From positions 62,001 to 126,000 of the forward strand of contig CAVTEM010000008.1 of the NCBI GenBank assembly GCA_963733845.1: a DNA stretch of 64,000 nucleotides, written 5' to 3'. This DNA comes from DATFQE01 sp963733845. Lineage in GTDB: Bacteria; Actinomycetota; Thermoleophilia; Gaiellales; Gaiellaceae. This document shows positions 56,647-64,000 of this stretch, one piece after another; position 1 is the first letter of the stretch, and every line of letters begins with the position of its first letter. The notes under the pieces are model-generated. The model saw only the letters and a list, made by a program, of their open reading frames with translations. It was not told the DNA's origin and searched no databases. The translations under genes were made by a program, and so were the position numbers.

Positions 56647-57269
56647 ACCAGGACCGCGACTGGGTGGAGCTCACCGCGATGCTGTTGCTCGCGCTGGCGG
56701 CGGTCGCGACCGCGTGGAGCAGCTATCAGGCGACGCGCTGGAACGGCGAGCAGGCGAAGACGGCCAGCCGGGTGAACAAGACGCGCTTCGAGGCGAACCG
56801 TGCCTCCGACCTCGCCAACGCACAGACCGACGTCGACGTCGCGACCTTCATCCAGTGGGTCGACGCGTACGCGCAGAAAGAGGCCGAGCTGACGAGCTTC
56901 TATCGCGCGCGCTTCAGAGACGAGTTCAAGCCGGCCTTCAACGCCTGGGTGGCGACGAAACCCCTACAGACGGCGGGCGCGCCGCCCACGCCGTTCGCGA
57001 TGCCGGAGTACAAGCTGAAGGCTACGACCGACGCCGAGCGCTTCGACCGGCAGGCCGAGGCGCTGGCCGCCGAAGTACGTCGCGACATTCAGCGCGCGTC
57101 GAACTACGTGCTCGCCGTCGTGCTCTTCGCGGTCTCACTCTTCTTCGCCGGGATGAGCACGAGGCTCGGAACAAGGGGGCTTCGAGAGGGCATGCTCGTC
57201 ATGGGCTGGGCCGTGTTCCTGGGTGCGGTCGTGTGGGTCGTCACCTCGCCCGTCAGCGTGGGGATATGA
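56643..57269 (+). CDS. 208-aa membrane protein, function unknown
   Basis: GTG 56643 overlaps the previous stop (GTGA). One N-terminal helix (LTAMLLLALAAVATAWSSYQA), a charged helical ectodomain or cytoplasmic region of about 110 residues, and two C-terminal helices. Resembles a DUF4337-like layout without clear identity. Last gene of the overlapped run that began at 50179. Confidence 0.6.
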   Translation: MNQDRDWVELTAMLLLALAAVATAWSSYQATRWNGEQAKTASRVNKTRFEANRASDLANAQTDVDVATFIQWVDAYAQKEAELTSFYRARFRDEFKPAFNAWVATKPLQTAGAPPTPFAMPEYKLKATTDAERFDRQAEALAAEVRRDIQRASNYVLAVVLFAVSLFFAGMSTRLGTRGLREGMLVMGWAVFLGAVVWVVTSPVSVGI

Positions 57270-57272
57270 GGG

Positions 57273-57293
57273 ATCATCCCGTTCGCACGATGA
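57273..57293 (+). promoter_or_regulatory. GGRTGA-type inverted repeat, copy 10
   Basis: ATCATCCCGTTCGCACGATGA, with one mismatch in the right half, about 33 bp before the GTG proposed as start of the lipoprotein gene. The alternative ATG at 57290 would lie inside the site. Confidence 0.45.
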
Positions 57294-57325
57294 AACGACG
57301 AATGCACAGAGACGAGACTGCGCAC

Positions 57326-57790
57326 GTGAGACGCCCCGCGCTGCTCCCCTCGCTCCTGGCGACCGCAGTGCTGGCGCTCGCGGGCTGCGGCGGCGACGAC
57401 GACAACGGCGACTCGAGCTCCGGCGGCAACAGTGAGAGGCCCGCCGACCAGATCGTGGCGGACGCGGGTCTGGAGATTTGCAGTGAGGGGCAGGAACAGA
57501 TCGCCCAGTCCACCGTCGGCCCGGGACTGTCCGCCATCCAGGTGTTCTTCGTCGCCGAGGACTGCGCCGGCTCCGAGGTTTCTCCGAACGTCGTCCGCGT
57601 GTACCAGTTCAGCGCTCCGGACGAGGTCGAAGCGGGAGCCGGCCGGGCCAAGACGGAGTATCCGGACGGCGTCGTCATGGTCAGCGGAGCGCTCGTGTTC
57701 GCGGTCACCGGGCCGGACGCCGAAGCGAACGCCGACTCGGTGGGCAACGCCTACGCCGGGCAGACGGGCGCGACCGTCAGAACCGTCTAG
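57326..57790 (+). CDS. Secreted lipoprotein, function unknown
   Basis: 154 aa from GTG 57326, with a signal peptide and lipobox (LALAGC), then an acidic Gly/Ser linker and a small alpha/beta domain with two further Cys (EICSEGQ and AEDCAGSE) that may form a disulfide. ATGs at 57290 and 57302 would add an unusual charged leader, so the GTG is preferred. No family recognised. Membrane-anchored outside the cell. Confidence 0.65.
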   Translation: MRRPALLPSLLATAVLALAGCGGDDDNGDSSSGGNSERPADQIVADAGLEICSEGQEQIAQSTVGPGLSAIQVFFVAEDCAGSEVSPNVVRVYQFSAPDEVEAGAGRAKTEYPDGVVMVSGALVFAVTGPDAEANADSVGNAYAGQTGATVRTV

Positions 57791-57795
57791 GAGGG

Positions 57796-57950
57796 CTACT
57801 CGACGACGAGCACGTCGCAGCCGGCGTCCTTCTTGACCCGCTCCGCGACGTCTCCGCCCAGGGAGGCGGCGTGATCTGGACGCGTGGTGGTGCGCACCGA
57901 GCACGATCAGCCGCGCGTTCCGCGGTCCGCGTCGCTGCGTCAACATGCTC
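57796..57950 (-). pseudogene. C-terminal remnant of a universal stress protein (UspA)
   Basis: On the minus strand ARLIVLGAHHH (the ATP-binding G-x2-G region of UspA, altered) is followed, after a frame change, by ASLGGDVAERVKKDAGCDVLVVE and TAG 57796, which matches the UspA C-terminus. The N-terminal about 100 residues are absent, replaced by the gad remnant running the other way. Confidence 0.55.
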
Positions 57951-57994
57951 GGCCGGCTCTGGCACGCGCCGCGCAGACGGTAGTCGGCTGCTTG

Positions 57995-59020
57995 ACCCCG
58001 GCTCAGCGAGGCCGCGATCTTGGCGGACTCGCGCTCAAGCGCCGCTGGCAGAGCGCCGCGCAGGCGCGGGCGAGCCCGCGGACAAGCCGAATCTCGTCAT
58101 GGGCGATCACGTCCAGGTCTGCTGGGAGAAGTTCGCCACTACTGGGACTCGAGCTGCGCCTCGTCCCGATGGAACGACCGCTTCCACCTCGCGGCCGACG
58201 GAAGCCGTCGAGCGGTGCGTCGAGAACCCGATCGGCGTCGTCGCGATCCTCGGCTCGACCTTCGACGGCTCGTACGAGCCGATCGTGGAGATCTGCGCCG
58301 CGCTCGACGACCTGCAGTCGCACGGGCTCGACGTCCCCGTCGCACGTCGACGGCGCGTCGTGGTGCGTTCGTCGCACCCTTCGTCGACCCGGACCTCGAG
58401 TGGGACTTCCAGCCTCCCGCGCGTGCACGTCGATCAACGCCTCCGGGCCACAAGTCGGGCTCGTGCACCCCGGGGTCGGCTGGGCGCTCTGGCGCGACGC
58501 GCCGGCGCCTGCCGACGACCTCGTCCTCTGGGTCGACGACCTCGGCGACAACATGCCGACCTTCGCGCTCAACTTCTCGCGCCCCGGTGCCCAGGTGGTC
58601 GCGCAGTACTACAACTTCCTCCGGCTCGCTTCGACGGCTATCGGCGCGTCCAGGGGTACGCGCGCGAGGTCGCGATGATCCTGTCGTCGCTCCAGGTGGA
58701 GGAGCTCGGACATCGTTCGCGCCAGTCAGGCCGGCGAGGAGCTGCCGTCTTCGCCGTCTCGCCGCCGAGCCGCGGCGAGCGCGACAATTACACGGACTGC
58801 GACGGCTCGAACGCGGGGCGTGCATGGGGCTGGCTACGGACCGCGCCGGACGGCCGCATCCCCGGGAAGGAGTGAACCGCCGCATCCGGGTCCGGTCAAG
58901 CGCGGGTTCACGCACGACGTCGGCGACCTGCTGATCGCCGACCTGAAGCGGCAGCTTCCACGCCTCCAGAAGCAGCCGGCCCCCCTCCACGAGGGCGACG
59001 CCACCGGGTTTCACCACTAG
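57995..59020 (+). pseudogene. Decayed second glutamate decarboxylase
   Basis: Fragments in all three frames read in order as a Gad protein: SEAAI and GLALKRRWQSAAQA, KPNLVMGDHVQVCWEKF, NPIGVVAILGSTFDGSYEPI, SINASG, HPGVGWALWRDAP, MPTFALNFSRPGAQVVAQYY, DNYT, and finally HDVGDLLIADLKRQLPRL with TAG 59018. The N-terminal about 100 residues are missing, and many indels are present, including at the PLP-lysine motif (where SINASGHK is expected, one frame reads SINASGPQ). Non-functional. It differs in sequence from the intact gadB at 41406, so it is a distinct paralogue. Confidence 0.85.
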
Positions 59021-59034
59021 CCGGGGCCCAGGCG

Positions 59035-59877
59035 CTACGCCGATGCGCTCACCCGCGTCGGCTCGAAGGAGTGGAGTTCGTCCCGCCCGGGCTGGACGAC
59101 GCCCCAGCTGGACTCGGGCACTTCGTTCCACGTGCCGACGAGGCTGCCGAGCGGCTCCGAGACCACCAGCCGCGATTCCTCGTCGAGGTCGTCGAATCGG
59201 CTGTCGTCCGGATAGAGCATGCGGACCGTCTTCAGCTCGGTGCTGAAGAAGAGCGAGCGCGCTCGGCCTTCGCTCGCGTAGCGGAACGCCCAGATGCTCT
59301 CGCCGTCCGTTGTCGCAACGGTCATCTGGATCGGGTGCTCGACCCCGTGCTGCCGCCCGGTCGCCTCGATGAAGCCCACCGCGTCGGCGACCGCGCGGGG
59401 TGGATCGTCCTCCAGGCCGAGCGTCAGCGCGAGGTAGAAGAAGATCTCCGAGTCGGTCGAGCCCTGGATCTCGGGATACAGGGACGGGTCGACCGCCAAC
59501 ACCAGATCGCGCTTGACCTCCGGTAGGCCGTAGATCACGCCGTTGTGCATCCAGAGCCACTTGCCGTGGCGGAACGGATGACAGTTCGTCAGCTGAACGG
59601 GGGTCGCGGTCGCCGCCCGAATGTGCGCGAACACGAGCGGCGACTCGACGTGGTCCGCGAGCTCGCGGAGGTTACGGTCGTTCCAGGCCGGCTCGATGCT
59701 GTGGAAGACGCCAGGCGTCTCGCCCGTGCCGTACCACCCGATTCCGAACCCGTCGCCGTTGGTCGTCTCGGCCCCGAGCCGCGAATGCAGGCTCTGGTCG
59801 ATCAGCGAGTGCTTGGGCTCGTAGAGCAGCCGTTTGATCAGAACGGGCGAGCCGGAGTATGCGAGCCAGCGGCACAC
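59035..59877 (-). CDS. Class II glutamine amidotransferase (YafJ/EgtC-like)
   Basis: 280 aa from GTG 59877. After removal of the first residue Cys2 (MCRWLAYSG) is the N-terminal nucleophile. Supporting motifs: TTNGDGFGIGWYG, FAHIRAAT, NCHPFRHGKWLWMHNG and GSTDSEIFFYLAL. Single domain, so it would supply ammonia to a partner or hydrolyse a gamma-glutamyl amide as EgtC does in ergothioneine synthesis; no egt gene is adjacent. Starts 4 bp after the DUF7144 gene. Confidence 0.9.
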   Translation of the reverse strand: MCRWLAYSGSPVLIKRLLYEPKHSLIDQSLHSRLGAETTNGDGFGIGWYGTGETPGVFHSIEPAWNDRNLRELADHVESPLVFAHIRAATATPVQLTNCHPFRHGKWLWMHNGVIYGLPEVKRDLVLAVDPSLYPEIQGSTDSEIFFYLALTLGLEDDPPRAVADAVGFIEATGRQHGVEHPIQMTVATTDGESIWAFRYASEGRARSLFFSTELKTVRMLYPDDSRFDDLDEESRLVVSEPLGSLVGTWNEVPESSWGVVQPGRDELHSFEPTRVSASA

Positions 59878-59881
59878 GGGC

Positions 59882-60295
59882 TCACGCCTCCCGCAGGCGC
59901 GAGCCCCCGTACACGGCGAGCGCGTAGATGATCAGGATGTCGATCGCGAACATGGAGATCGCCCAGAACGGCTGGGCCTGCAGGAACGCCAGCTGGCCGA
60001 TCGCGTTCACACCGGCACAGGCGATTCCGAACCAGCGCGCCCACTCGCTGCCGCCGATGATCGCGAACGCGGCGAACAGCTGCAGGATCCCGAGGACCAG
60101 GACGATCCAGCCCCAGGTATTCAGGTTGCTGAAGATGAACGTCTGCTCGCCGACGTAGACCCTGGAGTCCGCGACCGCGAGGATCCCCTGGATCGCGTTC
60201 CACACGCCGGCGAGGCCGAGCAGCGAGGCGGCGAAGACGATCCAGCCGCCGCCCCGTGATGCCCTCGTAGCCCGGTCGTATCCCTGTGTTGCCAT
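59882..60295 (-). CDS. DUF7144-type four-helix membrane protein
   Basis: 137 aa. ATG 60295 follows AAAAGGAGG. Four membrane helices with the family pattern GWIVFAASLLGLAGVWNAIQGI, NTWGWIVLVLGILQLFAAFAI and WARWFGIACAGVNAIGQLAF. Common in actinobacteria; function unknown. Middle gene of a three-gene operon. Confidence 0.85.
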   Translation of the reverse strand: MATQGYDRATRASRGGGWIVFAASLLGLAGVWNAIQGILAVADSRVYVGEQTFIFSNLNTWGWIVLVLGILQLFAAFAIIGGSEWARWFGIACAGVNAIGQLAFLQAQPFWAISMFAIDILIIYALAVYGGSRLREA

Positions 60296-60325
60296 TCCGC
60301 CCTCCTTTTTGCTCAGACGCTCTGG

Positions 60326-60718
60326 CTAGGCGAGCGCCTTGGCCTTGATCGCCTCGAACTCGGCCTGGTTGATCGCGCCGCTGTCGAGCAGCCCCTTCGC
60401 GCGCTCGATCTCGGCGCTGGCACCGCCCTCGGTCGCGACCGAGCGGACGTATTCGTCCATGTCTGCCTTCTGGGCGGCCGCCTGCTCCATGTTCCGTCGA
60501 GCCATGTCGTCGGCGTTCGCGATCAGGTAGGCGAAGACGCCGAGGAACGGCACGAAGAGGATGAACACGAGCCAGATCGCCTTCTTCCAGCCGCTCGCAT
60601 CGCGGCGGCGGAAGACGTCGATGACGATGTGGAAGAGCAGGATGAACCACGCCACCCAGATGAAGAAGACGAGCAAGCTCCAGAAGGCGTCCAAGAACGT
60701 GTAGTCGGCAAGAACCAT
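60326..60718 (-). CDS. PLDc_N / SHOCT-domain membrane protein
   Basis: 130 aa from ATG 60718 (AGGAGG upstream; the longer frame to 60781 has no ribosome site). Two membrane helices of the phospholipase-D nuclease N-terminal type (FWSLLVFFIWVAWFILL and KAIWLVFILFVPFLGVFAYLIA), then a C-terminal SHOCT motif (EIERAKGLLDSGAINQAEFEAIKAKAL). Regulatory or scaffolding role presumed. Confidence 0.88.
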   Translation of the reverse strand: MVLADYTFLDAFWSLLVFFIWVAWFILLFHIVIDVFRRRDASGWKKAIWLVFILFVPFLGVFAYLIANADDMARRNMEQAAAQKADMDEYVRSVATEGGASAEIERAKGLLDSGAINQAEFEAIKAKALA

Positions 60719-60774
60719 TTGCGGCCCTCCTAGGTTTCGAAGTGCGATGAGCCTTCCTTCGACGCGGAGGCCGG

Positions 60775-60798
60775 TCATCATGCCGATCGGGTGATTCC
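60775..60798. promoter_or_regulatory. GGRTGA-type site, copy 11 (weak)
   Basis: TCATCATGCCGATCGGGTGATTCC in the gap between the divergent SHOCT and FGE genes, about 55 bp from the first and 104 bp from the second. Longer spacer than the other copies. Confidence 0.3.
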
Positions 60799-60901
60799 GC
60801 CGTCGTCGAGGGCCTGGAGAGGGAAGCCGCCGCGATGATGGCCCGCGAATAGGAGGTCCGGGCCGCCGACGGGGCTGTGCAAGACTCGGAGGGTGGGGCC
60901 G

Positions 60902-61812
60902 GTGGCTGAGCGCGAGGGGATGGCTCGGGTGCCGGCGGGGACCTTCCGGATGGGCTCCGTGGACTTCTATCCCGAGGAGGGGCCGGTCCGCGAGGTCGAG
61001 TGGACGGCTTCTGGATCGACGAGCACGCGGTCACGGCGGCGGAGTTCCGCCGCTTCGTGCGCGAGACCGGCTACGTCACCGTGGCCGAGCGGCCGCTCGA
61101 CCCGGCCGACTATCCCGACGCCGACCCCGATCTGCTCGTACCCGGCTCGCTCGTGTTCCGCATGTCCGCCGGGCCCGTGCCCCTGAACGACGTCCGCAAC
61201 TGGTGGGAGTACGTCCCCGGGGCGTACTGGAAGAAGCCCGGCGGCCCGGGCACGACGATCAACGGCAAGGACCAGCACCCGGTCGTGCAGGTCGCCTACG
61301 AGGACGCGCAGGCGTACGCGGCCTGGGCGGGCAAGGAGCTGCCGACCGAGGCCGAGTGGGAGTACGCCGCCCGCGGCGGCCTGGACGGCGCGGCGTTCGC
61401 CTGGGGCGACGAGCACTTCCCGGACGGCAAGGCGATGGCGAACAGCTGGCAGGGCGAGTTCCCCTGGCAGAACCTCAAGGTCGACGGCTTCGAGGGGACG
61501 GCGCCGGTGGGCAGCTTCCCGCCGAACGGCTACGGGCTCTACGACATGACCGGCAACACCTGGGAGTGGACGAGCGACTGGTTCCGGCCCAACGGAGCGG
61601 CCGAGGAGAGCCCCTGCTGCGCACCGCCGACGCTTCCCGGCGAGCGCTTCCCGCGCAGGGTGATCAAGGGCGGCTCGCACCTCTGCGCGCCGAACTACTG
61701 CCTGCGCTACCGGCCGGCCGCGCGCCAGAGCGAGACGATCGACACCTCGACGAGCCACATCGGCTTCCGCTGCGTCGTCCGCGCGTCCACGAACCCCGAA
61801 GGAGGAAAGTGA
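60902..61812 (+). CDS. Formylglycine-generating enzyme (sulfatase-activating), one frameshift
   Basis: About 303 aa, SUMF1/FGE family. Converts the Cys of CxPxR sulfatase motifs to formylglycine. N-terminal VPAGTFRMGS in one frame, then at about 61001 a missing base shifts to DGFWIDEHAVTAAEFRRFV. Later PVVQVAYEDAQAYAAWAGKELPTEAEWEYAARGG, MTGNTWEWTSDW and the active-site region GGSHLCAPNYCLRYRPAARQ with both essential Cys, then HIGFRC. GTG 60902 has GGAGGG eight bases upstream (GTG 60893 is also possible). Its likely client is the sulfatase at 24893-27265. Confidence 0.92.
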
Positions 61813-61842
61813 TGCCCGTGGCTCTGCTCGAGGGTGCGACGC

Positions 61843-64000
61843 TTAGTGGAGCTTCTGCGCGGTTGGCAAGGCTCCGAGCTCTTGCGCACGAGCGATCGCA
61901 TCCTGCCGCGACGAGACCCGAAGCTTCTGGTAGATCGACTTCGTGTGTGAGTGGATCGTATTGAAGGAAAGGAACAGCGCCTGGCCGATCTCTCGCTTGG
62001 AGAGGCCCTCGGCGAGGTAGCGGAGAACCTCGAGCTCGCGCTCCGTCAGGTCGCTGTCACCCGCGATTCGGCGGTGGGCCGGCGTCAGTGTGTGCGCGAC
62101 TTCCACAAGCTGTGCGCTCAGCACTCCCGGATCCGGGCAGCCGGCAAGGAGTGTCCTCGCCTCCTCGAGCATCGCTCGTGCGGGAGCGGGTGCCTCCAGG
62201 GCCCGGCGCACCGGGGCTGACACGAGCAACGCATCCGCAATGTCCAGCGGTTGGCCACGGGCCCGAAGGTTCGCCACGCCCCGATCGAGCAACTTCCCTG
62301 CCTCCTCGAGCTCGCTTCCGCGGGCGAGGGCGGCGCCAAGGGCTACGTGCGCGACGCCTGCGCCGGGCTTGTCGGCGACGCCGTGAACCTCGAGCGTGGT
62401 CAGCGCACGCCGAGCCGCTGACGTGGCGATGTCGACGTCGACATCGCCGGTCTCGAGCGAGATCCGGGCGAGCAACGCCTTGGCGATGCCCGCGACAAGC
62501 CATTGGTTCGAACGTGCGGCGAGGAAGGCGGCCTGCTCGAGTGGCGCGCGGGCCGCCTCCGACGTGCCCGTAACGCGGCGTGCCCAGCCAAGCGAGAGGA
62601 GGGAGATCGGCCTTGCGACCGAGAACGTGTCTCCCAGCAACTCGAGGACCCGTGCGGCGGCGCCCAGCATGCGAGCCGAGTCGCCCCAGGGGAAGCAGGC
62701 GCGGGTCAGGGCGGTCGCAGCCTCGAACGGGAGCCCGCAGGGCATCGGCTGTTCGAATCGCGCCGACTCCGCCGACTCGAGCGCGGCCAGCGAGTCCTCG
62801 CGGCGATTGAGCGCGCTCATCGCCCAGGCCCTGACGACGGCGAGCCGCGCATCTCGCTCGACGTTCGACCTCGGAAGTTCCTCGAGCTGGCGGAGGATCG
62901 CCGCGGCGTCGTCCTGCCCGAGCGAGGGGTACCAGTCGTCCAGTACCAACATGGTCGCGCTCTCGTGCTCGTCGGCGGCGACGGCGTGACGCACGGCCTC
63001 GTACTGGTAGCCCTCCAAGCCGAGCCATTCGGACGCCCGCCGGTGCACGGAATGGGCAAGCTCGGGATCGCGTTGGAGCAGCTGGTTCCGGAGCACGTCC
63101 GCGAACAACTCGTGGTAGCGATACCACTCCCGGCGGTCGTCGAGCGGTAACAGGAAGAGGTTGGCGCGCTCGAGCTCGGTCAAGGCGTCGGCGGAGCCCT
63201 GCCTCCCGGTGGCCGCGTCGCAGAGTGGCCCGCACATCGCGTCGAGGACCAATGTCTCGAGGAGGAACTCGCGTCGGTCCTCATCGAGCGTGTCGAGAAC
63301 GACCTCGGTCAAGTAGTCGACGATGTGACGGCTGGCGCCGCCAAAGCGTTCGACGAAGCCGGCGCGATCGGACGCTTGAGAGAGCGACATCGCCGCCAGG
63401 TGAACGCCGACCGGCCAGCCTTCGGTGCGCTCATGCAGCTCGCCGAGCGTCTCGGTCGGCAGGCTCAGGCGCAAGATCTCGTTGAGGAAGGTGGCTGACT
63501 CGGCCTCGGTGAAGCTGAGGTCCAGGGCACGAAGCTCGATCAACTCGTCGAGGGCGCGCAGCCTCCCGATCGGGATCGGCGGATCCGAACGCGTCGACAG
63601 CGCCAATGTGACGTTGCTCGGCGTTCGTTCGAGGAAGAAGTTGAGCGAGTCATGACAGATGCGATTCGTGATCTCCTGGTAGTCGTCGAGCACGAGAACG
63701 AGCTTCTCGCCGATTGCCTCCAGGTCGCGGAGGACAGCCGGGACGACCGCATCGACAAAATCCGCACGCGGCTCAGGCAGCGCACTCAGGGCGGCGGCGC
63801 CCCATCCGGGCGCGACGTGGCGGATCGCCTGAACGATGTAGCTCCAGAAGGTGACCGGGTCGTTGTCCCCCGAGTCGAGCGATAAGCAGGCGAAGGCGCG
63901 GTCATCGACCTCGCGCCACTGCGCGAGGACGGTCGTCTTTCCGAACCCCGGCGGCGCAGCCAGCAGCACGAGTCTCGGCGCCGACTCACGCAGCACGTCG
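61843..64000 (-). CDS. MalT/LAL-type LuxR-family activator, cut by the window edge
   Basis: At least 717 aa. Walker A APPGFGKTT lies close to the window end, so the first about 40-60 residues are outside. The STAND ATPase (LVLVLDDYQEI), winged-helix and helical-repeat sensor regions are followed by a C-terminal LuxR HTH (LTERELEVLRYLAEGLSKREIGQALFLSFNTIHSHTKSIYQKL) ending 18 residues before the stop. Homologous in layout to the regulator at 22120. Convergent with the FGE gene. Inducer unknown. Confidence 0.93.
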   Translation of the reverse strand, partial: DVLRESAPRLVLLAAPPGFGKTTVLAQWREVDDRAFACLSLDSGDNDPVTFWSYIVQAIRHVAPGWGAAALSALPEPRADFVDAVVPAVLRDLEAIGEKLVLVLDDYQEITNRICHDSLNFFLERTPSNVTLALSTRSDPPIPIGRLRALDELIELRALDLSFTEAESATFLNEILRLSLPTETLGELHERTEGWPVGVHLAAMSLSQASDRAGFVERFGGASRHIVDYLTEVVLDTLDEDRREFLLETLVLDAMCGPLCDAATGRQGSADALTELERANLFLLPLDDRREWYRYHELFADVLRNQLLQRDPELAHSVHRRASEWLGLEGYQYEAVRHAVAADEHESATMLVLDDWYPSLGQDDAAAILRQLEELPRSNVERDARLAVVRAWAMSALNRREDSLAALESAESARFEQPMPCGLPFEAATALTRACFPWGDSARMLGAAARVLELLGDTFSVARPISLLSLGWARRVTGTSEAARAPLEQAAFLAARSNQWLVAGIAKALLARISLETGDVDVDIATSAARRALTTLEVHGVADKPGAGVAHVALGAALARGSELEEAGKLLDRGVANLRARGQPLDIADALLVSAPVRRALEAPAPARAMLEEARTLLAGCPDPGVLSAQLVEVAHTLTPAHRRIAGDSDLTERELEVLRYLAEGLSKREIGQALFLSFNTIHSHTKSIYQKLRVSSRQDAIARAQELGALPTAQKLH

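Noticed and set aside
1..64000. CRISPR arrays, rRNA genes, insertion sequences or transposases
   Set aside because: No regular short repeats with unique spacers, no rRNA-like conserved stretches and no transposase motifs were seen on either strand.

Overview
The window is 64 kb of very GC-rich DNA with many GTG (and some TTG) starts, short intergenic gaps, repeated 4-base GTGA/ATGA stop-start overlaps and strong AGGAGG ribosome binding sites. Together with the gene families (SHOCT and DUF7144-type small membrane proteins, MalT/LAL-type LuxR regulators, NfeD plus DUF389, phage-holin/phosphodiesterase fusions), this points to a chromosomal contig of a high-GC actinobacterium. Thermoleophilia (Gaiellales/Solirubrobacterales) is the best guess. 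That placement is inference, since no rRNA or other marker gene is present.

Layout: 0-12 kb holds a copper-type multicopper oxidase with built-in metal-binding modules, an XRE/MmyB regulator, a cysteine-less AhpD-like protein, two secreted M14 zinc carboxypeptidases, a broken GAF histidine kinase and an unrecognised membrane-anchored protein built of repeated cysteine pairs. 12-21 kb has an alpha/beta hydrolase, a minus-strand cluster of small coiled-coil, membrane-helix and possibly GvpA-like proteins, two small membrane proteins, mltG, a YbhN/AglD-type flippase-like protein, an AI-2E family transporter and a SHOCT membrane protein. 21-31.6 kb has an MBL-fold hydrolase, a MalT-like LuxR regulator, a frameshifted arylsulfatase, a tRNA-Gly 3' fragment next to a BASS transporter of less GC-biased composition, a ClC channel and an NfeD-DUF389 pair. 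Part of the arylsulfatase 5' end is repeated 2.8 kb away.

31.6-43 kb is a sugar-oxidation operon (zwf, GH15, GMC oxidoreductase, MFS transporter, aldose epimerase, proton antiporter), then a type II NADH dehydrogenase and a glutamate decarboxylase. 44-50 kb is a cydABDC operon for cytochrome bd oxidase and its assembly transporter. 50-57.3 kb is a tightly overlapped run of membrane proteins: PrsW protease, RDD protein, LURP-one protein, flippase-like protein, holin-phosphodiesterase, DUF4239 protein and a small membrane protein. 57.3-64 kb has a lipoprotein, a decayed UspA/glutamate decarboxylase region, a small amidotransferase operon, a formylglycine-generating enzyme (the likely activator of the arylsulfatase) and a second MalT-like regulator cut by the window edge.

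Two patterns cut across the window. First, at least ten mostly intergenic sites carry an inverted repeat of the half-site GGRTGA (TCAYCC...GGRTGA), usually 30-50 bases before a start codon. The half-site matches the MalT-box core, and two MalT-like regulators are encoded here. Second, at least a dozen otherwise intact genes are split by single-base indels, including three of the four cyd genes. This looks more like residual assembly error than decay, whereas the histidine kinase, arylsulfatase and second glutamate decarboxylase look genuinely broken.
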